NCBI RefSeq assembly: GCF_000931935.2 | Contig: NZ_AZAC01000019.1 | Coordinates: 23,198-87,197, forward strand | Reading direction: 5' to 3' | DNA: 64,000 nucleotides | Origin: Dethiosulfatarculus sandiegensis | GTDB taxonomy: Bacteria > Desulfobacterota > Desulfarculia > Desulfarculales > Desulfarculaceae | Shown here: positions 59,243 to 64,000 of the stretch, piece after piece | Layout of the letters: every line of letters begins with the position of its first letter | Numbering within the stretch: position 1 is the first letter of the stretch | The notes under the pieces: model-generated | Seen by the model: the letters and a program-made list of their open reading frames with translations, nothing else | What the model was told of the DNA's origin: nothing | The model's database searches: none | Program-made: the position numbers and the translations under genes

Positions 59243-62200
59243 CTAAAAACTATATTTCAACCCCACAGTCAGAGTCTGGGCATGGTAGCCGTCGGCTACG
59301 GCCAGGCTGTAGTCGGCAAAGAAATCCAGGCCCGGGCGCGTGGAAAGCGACAGGCCTGCCTCGATCAGCGCCAAGTCGGACGGAAACTCAGCGCCGGACA
59401 CGCTAAAAGGCGCAGACCCGTAACCGATAAACGACGCGTCCAGGGAGGGACGGTCGTCGCCGAACTGGTGCTGCCAGGAGAGGCCCAGCCTGGGCAGAAG
59501 ATCCCAACCATCTGCCTGGATGTGCCTTGTGGCGCAGAGGCCAAGGCTGAACAGAGCCGAATCGGTGTCACGGCTTGCTATGTCATAACTGAAAAGGCCT
59601 GCCCCGTTTTCGCTAAAGCCGTCTTCGCGCAAGTGCTGGTAATCCAGCCCGGCCATAGGCTCAAACAGCCAATCGCCCAATTGGACCTGATAGCCCAGGG
59701 CCAGGCCCGCCGCGTAGAGGTTCGCGTCGAAATCTGCCTTTGCTTTAGCGTCAAAGCCCTCGAAGCTCACCGGCCTAGTGGCGCTGTTGGTAAGCCTGGC
59801 ATAGGAGGCCGTGGCCCTGGTGTAGAAGCCGCCGAACCCGGCCCGCGCATAGAGGCCGGTGTGCATGGCGTCAATGTCGCCGCTGTAGTTTCCGCCGCTC
59901 CAGGACAGGTCCGTCCGGGTGGCGCCTACGGCGAGGCCGAGCACGAGCTTATCGCTTACCATGTAATCCGCGCCGATGAACGCGCCGCCGGTGGTCTGCC
60001 CCCGGCCCAAATAGTCGTCCTTTTCTTTCTGGTCGGCCCACATGCCCATGGCCCGGCCCCACATCCCCCACCCCCGTGGCGCCTGTTGATAAACCTCGGT
60101 CATGGGGGCCGCCTCTGCCGCGGCCAGCTGCACCAGGCCGCTTCCGTCCCGCCCGCCGGCCAAAGAATAAGCCCGCCGTTGCCCCAGTTCCGTCAGCCTT
60201 TGGACCATGGCCCTGTCGAACAGCCTGGCCGCCTTGAGCGAGGCCGCGCAGAAGGCGGTGTACATCTCCGGGTTCAGCGCGTTGACGATCTGGCTGATCT
60301 GGTCGGCCGTCATGTCATAGTCCATGGACGTGAGAAGGCTTTCCATGTCGCCCGAAGCCAGGGGTACAATTTTGTCCAGTCCCCGGCCCGCGTCGGCGGC
60401 TCCGCCGGATGCGAATGCGCCGTAAGATTTCCGGCTGATCACCAGGCTCAGGGCGTTGCCGGTATTTTTCTGCCCAAAGCTCAGCACCTCGGATTTCAGC
60501 TGGTGGTCAACGGCCTCGAACTGTCCTGTCACGCCCTGGTCCGCGCTGATGATGGTCCAGGCATGGCCGTCGGCGTACAGCGCCTTGGAAACGGCAGTGG
60601 AAATCGTACCGCCGTTGATGGTCACCGGCCCGGAGGCGTCCAGCTGATCACAGAGGCCGGTGCTGTCCAATTCTGCAACCAGGGTGGATCCGGGCTCGAA
60701 GGTCGCCGCACCGCCCACGTGCAGGGTGCCGATGGAGTTGCCCGGGCTGATGAGGCCTTGGTTCACGATGACGCCGTTGATGGTGCCGCTGCCGCCCAGG
60801 GTGCCAGAGTTGGTCAGTCTGGCGGTGGTGAGTGTGCCGTTTACGGTCATCCTGCCGGAGTTGCCGGTATCTCCGCTGATTTCCGCAATGCCGGAAATGG
60901 CGGCGTAGCCCGTATTGCTCAGGCTGCCCGTGGTCATGGTGCCGCCCACGCTCAGGGTGCCAGAGTTGGTGGTGGTCCCGCTGATGTTGGCCGTGCCGCT
61001 AACGTAGGCGGTGCCGCTGTTGTCCAGCCTGCCGGCATTGAGCGCCCCGGTTATGCTTGTCCTGCCGATGTTGGCCAGGCTGCCCGTGGTCATGGTGCCG
61101 CCCACGCCCAGGGTGCCAGAGTTGGTGGTGGTCCCGTTGATGTTGGCCGTGCCGCTAACGTAGGCGGTGCCGCTGTTGTCCAGGCTGTCCACGACGAGGG
61201 TCCCACCCTCGCCCACGGTCAGGCCGCCCGAATTGGTCACACCGCCGTTGATGTTGGCCCTGCCGTTGATGTCGGCCCTGCCGCTGTTGTTCAGGTTGGC
61301 GGCGCTGAGGGCGCCGCCCGAGGAAACGTCCAAGGTGCCGGCATTGGCCACATCGCCGCTCAGCGTTGCGTCGCCATTGATGGTCGCCGTGCCGCTAACG
61401 TAGGCGGTGCCGCTGTTGTCCAGCCTGCCGGCATTGAGCGCCCCGGTTATGCTTGTCCTGCGGATGTTGGCCAGGCTGCCCGTGGTCATGGTGCCGCCCA
61501 CGCCCAGAGTGCCCGAGTTGGTGGCGGTCCCGCTGATGTTGGCCGTGCCGCTAACGTAGGCGGTGCCGCTGTTTTCCAGGCTGTCCACGACGAGGGTCCC
61601 ACCCTCGCCCACGGTCAGGCCGCCCGAATTGCTCACACCGCCGTTGATGTTGGCCCTGCCGCTTATGGCGGCGGTGCCGCTGTTGTCCAGGCTGTCCACG
61701 ACGATGGCCCCACCCTCGCCCACGGTCAGGCCGCCCGAATTGGTCACACCGCCGTTGATGTTGGCCCTGCCGCTTATGGCGGCGGTGCCGCTGTTGTCCA
61801 GGTTGGCGGCGCTGAGGGCGCCGCCCGAGGAAACGTCCAAGGTGCCGGCGTTGGCCACATCGCCGCTCAGCGTTGCGTCGCCATTGATGGTCGCCGTGCC
61901 GCTGTTTATGTTCAGGCCGCCCGCGTTCAGGGCGTCGTTCACGGTCAGGCTGCCGCCGCTCACTTGGGCGGTGTCGCCCGGAAGATCCCAATTGCCGTCC
62001 AGGGTCAGATTGGCGGTGGCATCTATGGAAAAGCTCTCAAAGTTGATCAGCTTGGCGTTGCCAAGGGCCCAGGTACCGCCGCCATAGACAAGCTTGTCCG
62101 TGCCCGCACCGCCGTCAATGCTGCCGGTCACGTTTTCAGCGCCTGACTCCATGATCACCGTGTCGTCGCCATCGCCGGCCAGGATGCTGCCCCCCACGGT

Positions 62201-63394
62201 GCCGGAGTTGGTTATGGTGTTGTCGGTGGTGACGGCGCCCGGCAGGGCAGAATAGGTTCCATAGATATTGCCCTCCACGGTTCCCGAGTTGTTGATGTTG
62301 TTGCCGCCGCCGCTGTTGCCCGCGCCCCAGTTCCAGCTGCCGTAGAGGTTGCCGGTCACGGTGCCGGAATTGGTGATGGTGTTGTTGCCGCCGCCGCTGT
62401 CGCCCGAGCCCCAGTTCAAGCTGCCGACAAGGTTTGCGTCCACCGTGCCGGAGTTGATTATGGTGTTGCCGCCGCCGCTGCTGTTGTTGGCAAGGTTGAA
62501 GCTGCCGCAAAGGTCTCCGCTCACGGTGCCGGAGTTGGTGATGGTGTTGTCGCCGCCGCTGGCGTTTAGGCCGGCATTTTCGCTGCCATAGATTCCGGCT
62601 GCCACGTCGCCCGAGTTGTTTATGATGTTGCCGCCGCCGCTGCTGTTGTCGCCCCAGTTGCTGCTGCCGGTGATGGCGTCTTCGGCGGATCCCGAATTGT
62701 TTATGGTGTTGAAGCCGCCGCTGGTGCCCTCGTCGAAATTGTCGCTGCCGATGATGACGCCCCACACTCTGGCGGAGCCTATGTTGGTAATGGTGTTGCC
62801 GCCGCCGCTGCTGCCCAGGCCCTCGTTGCAGCTGCCGATTATGCCTAACGGATAGCCGGAGCCGGAGTTGATGATGGTGTTGCCGCCGCCGCTGCTGCCC
62901 TCGCCCTCGTTACTGCTTCCGAAGATGACTCCATCCACATTGTAGGAGTTGTTGGTGATGGTGTTGCCGCTTCCGCTGCTGTTCGCGCCGGTGTTGCGGC
63001 TGCCGTAGATGTTATCGACCACGGCGCCGGAGTTGGAGATGTTGTTGCCGCCGCCGCTGGAGCCAACCCCTTCGTTGTAGCTGCCGTAGATGCTCTCATC
63101 CACCTGGCCGCCGGCTTGGTTGGAGATGGTGTTGCCGCCGCCGCTGGAGCCGCCGGCGCTGTTATGGTTGGCGTAGATGTCGCCGTTGACCGTGGCCCCG
63201 GATTCATTGGTCAGTTGGTCTGGATCGGCGCTGCCGTACCAGTCTCCGGTTCCGCTATAGTCCAGGGGGTTGCCCGAGGTCGGGTTGGTTCCCACCCCGG
63301 CCAGGCCGGGGATGGGTATAGTCAGCAAGGCCAGACATAGCAGGAGGGAAAAAACCAACCGAAACGATCCGACAGATAAAATGGGGCGAGGCAT
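59243..63394 (-). CDS. Giant autotransporter adhesin (type Va), copy 2
   Basis: The gene encodes about 1,383 residues from the ATG at 63394, four bases after GGAGGA; an upstream start at 63433 is in frame. A signal peptide (LVFSLLLCLALLTIPIPGLAG) is followed by the cap GDWYGSADPDQLTN shared with copy 1. The passenger repeats have the same two periods: 27-residue units (GGGNTITNSGTVSGDLxGSxN, about 60-420) and 37-residue units (NSGTAAISGRANINGGVTNSGG, about 500-830). Then GLISPGNSIGTL, a stalk and the beta-barrel (RGWGMWGRAMGMWADQ ... VGLKYSF) ending in Phe. GC content is clearly higher than in the genes before it. It lies inverted relative to copy 1. Confidence 0.93.
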   Translation of the reverse strand: MPRPILSVGSFRLVFSLLLCLALLTIPIPGLAGVGTNPTSGNPLDYSGTGDWYGSADPDQLTNESGATVNGDIYANHNSAGGSSGGGNTISNQAGGQVDESIYGSYNEGVGSSGGGNNISNSGAVVDNIYGSRNTGANSSGSGNTITNNSYNVDGVIFGSSNEGEGSSGGGNTIINSGSGYPLGIIGSCNEGLGSSGGGNTITNIGSARVWGVIIGSDNFDEGTSGGFNTINNSGSAEDAITGSSNWGDNSSGGGNIINNSGDVAAGIYGSENAGLNASGGDNTITNSGTVSGDLCGSFNLANNSSGGGNTIINSGTVDANLVGSLNWGSGDSGGGNNTITNSGTVTGNLYGSWNWGAGNSGGGNNINNSGTVEGNIYGTYSALPGAVTTDNTITNSGTVGGSILAGDGDDTVIMESGAENVTGSIDGGAGTDKLVYGGGTWALGNAKLINFESFSIDATANLTLDGNWDLPGDTAQVSGGSLTVNDALNAGGLNINSGTATINGDATLSGDVANAGTLDVSSGGALSAANLDNSGTAAISGRANINGGVTNSGGLTVGEGGAIVVDSLDNSGTAAISGRANINGGVSNSGGLTVGEGGTLVVDSLENSGTAYVSGTANISGTATNSGTLGVGGTMTTGSLANIRRTSITGALNAGRLDNSGTAYVSGTATINGDATLSGDVANAGTLDVSSGGALSAANLNNSGRADINGRANINGGVTNSGGLTVGEGGTLVVDSLDNSGTAYVSGTANINGTTTNSGTLGVGGTMTTGSLANIGRTSITGALNAGRLDNSGTAYVSGTANISGTTTNSGTLSVGGTMTTGSLSNTGYAAISGIAEISGDTGNSGRMTVNGTLTTARLTNSGTLGGSGTINGVIVNQGLISPGNSIGTLHVGGAATFEPGSTLVAELDSTGLCDQLDASGPVTINGGTISTAVSKALYADGHAWTIISADQGVTGQFEAVDHQLKSEVLSFGQKNTGNALSLVISRKSYGAFASGGAADAGRGLDKIVPLASGDMESLLTSMDYDMTADQISQIVNALNPEMYTAFCAASLKAARLFDRAMVQRLTELGQRRAYSLAGGRDGSGLVQLAAAEAAPMTEVYQQAPRGWGMWGRAMGMWADQKEKDDYLGRGQTTGGAFIGADYMVSDKLVLGLAVGATRTDLSWSGGNYSGDIDAMHTGLYARAGFGGFYTRATASYARLTNSATRPVSFEGFDAKAKADFDANLYAAGLALGYQVQLGDWLFEPMAGLDYQHLREDGFSENGAGLFSYDIASRDTDSALFSLGLCATRHIQADGWDLLPRLGLSWQHQFGDDRPSLDASFIGYGSAPFSVSGAEFPSDLALIEAGLSLSTRPGLDFFADYSLAVADGYHAQTLTVGLKYSF
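60900..61960 (-). repeat. Repeat block in autotransporter 2
   Basis: The segment contains long, nearly identical DNA stretches, for example the blocks around 61010-61160 and 61410-61560, and the 111-base units at 61560-61800. The pattern of whole blocks recurring suggests duplication of several repeats at once rather than single-unit slippage. Confidence 0.75.
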
Positions 63395-63688
63395 GACGTC
63401 CTCCGGGGGCGTTGGATGATTGCCGCCCTCCAACGAGATAGGTTAAGAGGGGATTTGGTTAAATTCGTAACACGCAATATGGAGCGGTTGGACTGGTATT
63501 CGACGAACGGTAGGGAATATCTGGTGAACGGTGGGCGAATATTGCCGGCACCCGTGAAGCAAGGATAAACCTTGTCGCTGCGGGACAAGGGCAGCAAGGT
63601 CATGCCCCGGTGAGTGCTGTAATTTGGGATGGTGGCGCGGAGCTATGGGGCTGGTGACGACCTACAACGAAGGCGTTTAAAATATGAA

Positions 63689-63717
63689 GAGCCAAGCGTG
63701 ATGCCTGGCTCGTTTTT
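63689..63717 (+). terminator. Terminator-like hairpin in the gap before the IS256 element
   Basis: GAGCCA (63689-63694) pairs with TGGCTC (63706-63711) and is followed by GTTTTT. The gap 63395-63796 otherwise shows no gene; a sigma-70 promoter for autotransporter 2 on the minus strand could not be fixed. Confidence 0.45.
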
Positions 63718-63796
63718 ATGTTTTTTAGATCTACGCTTGTCGGTATGGCAGTTTTGGTGACAGTCTTGATGTGGGTTAGGCTTTAAGCCCATGGCA

Positions 63797-64000
63797 GGAG
63801 TGTCAGGAATTTCGTGTATGGAGCCAATTGTGAGATAATCACCCCTTCATCGGAGGAGTACGCACAATGGCTACCAAGGACGAGTTGCTTGATGAGTTGC
63901 TCAAGGGCTATGAGAAGCCCGAAGACCTGTTGGGAGAAAACGGAATATTCCAAGAGCTGAAGAAGGCCCTGGTTGAGAAGGCGCTTGGAGCGGAGCTTAC
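63797..64000 (+). mobile_element. IS256-family element, left part
   Basis: The segment GGAGTGTCAGGAATTTCGTG at 63797-63816 resembles the terminal inverted repeats of IS256-type elements (mirror form ACACAAAATTCTTGACACTC). The transposase gene starts 70 bases later and runs off the window, so the other end is not visible. Confidence 0.6.
63867..64000 (+). CDS. IS256-family (mutator) transposase, N-terminal part
   Basis: The gene is cut by the right edge after about 44 codons. The start ATG follows CGGAGGAG. The visible part reads MATKDELLDELLKGYEKP, then EDLLGENGIFQELKKALVEK and ALGAEL, the standard opening of IS256-type DDE transposases (L-L-x-G-x-x-x-P-E-D-L-x-G). There is no visible defect in this part, so the copy may be active. 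Confidence 0.85.
   Translation, partial: MATKDELLDELLKGYEKPEDLLGENGIFQELKKALVEKALGAEL

Noticed and set aside
59282..62146. Very long plus-strand open frame (954 codons) opposite autotransporter 2
   Set aside because: It is an antisense shadow created by the GC-rich repeats of the real minus-strand gene; it is Ala/Gly/Arg/Val-rich, has no domain, and the other strand has a signal peptide, repeats and a beta-barrel.

Overview
The window looks like a chromosomal segment of an anaerobic, free-living Gram-negative bacterium, most likely a Desulfobacterota (deltaproteobacterial) lineage. This is inferred from gene content: TAXI-type TRAP transport, FmdE-like protein, sigma-54 activator, SiaABCD, TonB receptor and autotransporters with outer-membrane beta-domains. 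No rRNA or tRNA gene, CRISPR array or replication origin was seen. The taxonomic guess is an inference; a protein search would settle it.

Layout. 1-4 kb: a major-facilitator transporter cut by the left edge, a secreted alpha/beta hydrolase, and a decayed zone holding a frameshifted IS481-type element inside a second, already broken alpha/beta hydrolase gene. 4.1-7.9 kb: a complete siaDCBA operon (minus strand) encoding the SiaA phosphatase / SiaB kinase / SiaC switch / SiaD diguanylate cyclase module. It is followed by a four-PAS GGDEF-EAL protein (8.4-11.4 kb), a small heat-shock protein and a secreted phospholipase-A2-like protein. 13.2-18.7 kb: a MarR regulator and a proV-proW-proX glycine-betaine-type uptake locus with a second, nearly identical binding protein, then a cluster of four perfect inverted repeats and a TIM-barrel isomerase. 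20-21.8 kb: a second IS481 remnant fused to a broken mscS.

22.3-30.1 kb: a PAS sigma-54 activator and a GC-rich operon (adenine-deaminase-family amidohydrolase, NCS1 permease, cyclase-family hydrolase, formiminotransferase, formimino-THF cyclodeaminase). It reads as a route that imports and opens an N-heterocycle and delivers its formimino carbon to tetrahydrofolate. 30.2-33.4 kb: a large STAND P-loop NTPase with eight nearly identical 46-residue TPR-like repeats, a candidate sensor or defence protein. 34.3-35.8 kb: a chemoreceptor.

36.2-43.2 kb: a promoter-terminator unit (possible small RNA or attenuator), an AraC/PchR-type regulator, an RhtX-like MFS permease, a TonB-dependent receptor, an FmdE-like protein, a SAM methyltransferase and a TrmO/TsaA-like protein. 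Together they suggest uptake and processing of a metal chelate. 44.1-48.3 kb and 59.2-63.4 kb: two paralogous giant autotransporters in inverted orientation, built from 27- and 37-residue repeats. Between them (49.1-58.4 kb) is an AT-richer block with an HMG-CoA-lyase-type enzyme, an IclR regulator, a TAXI TRAP transporter, an HD hydrolase, a class III CoA transferase, an FMN-split-barrel protein and a PEP-synthase-like dikinase lacking the PEP barrel. The right edge cuts an IS256-family transposase.

Common themes are surface adhesion and c-di-GMP control (sia operon, GGDEF-EAL, autotransporters), uptake of small organic solutes, and genome decay around insertion sequences. The candidates most worth following up are the heterocycle operon, the STAND-TPR gene, the chelate-uptake cluster with its leader RNA, and the dikinase pair.
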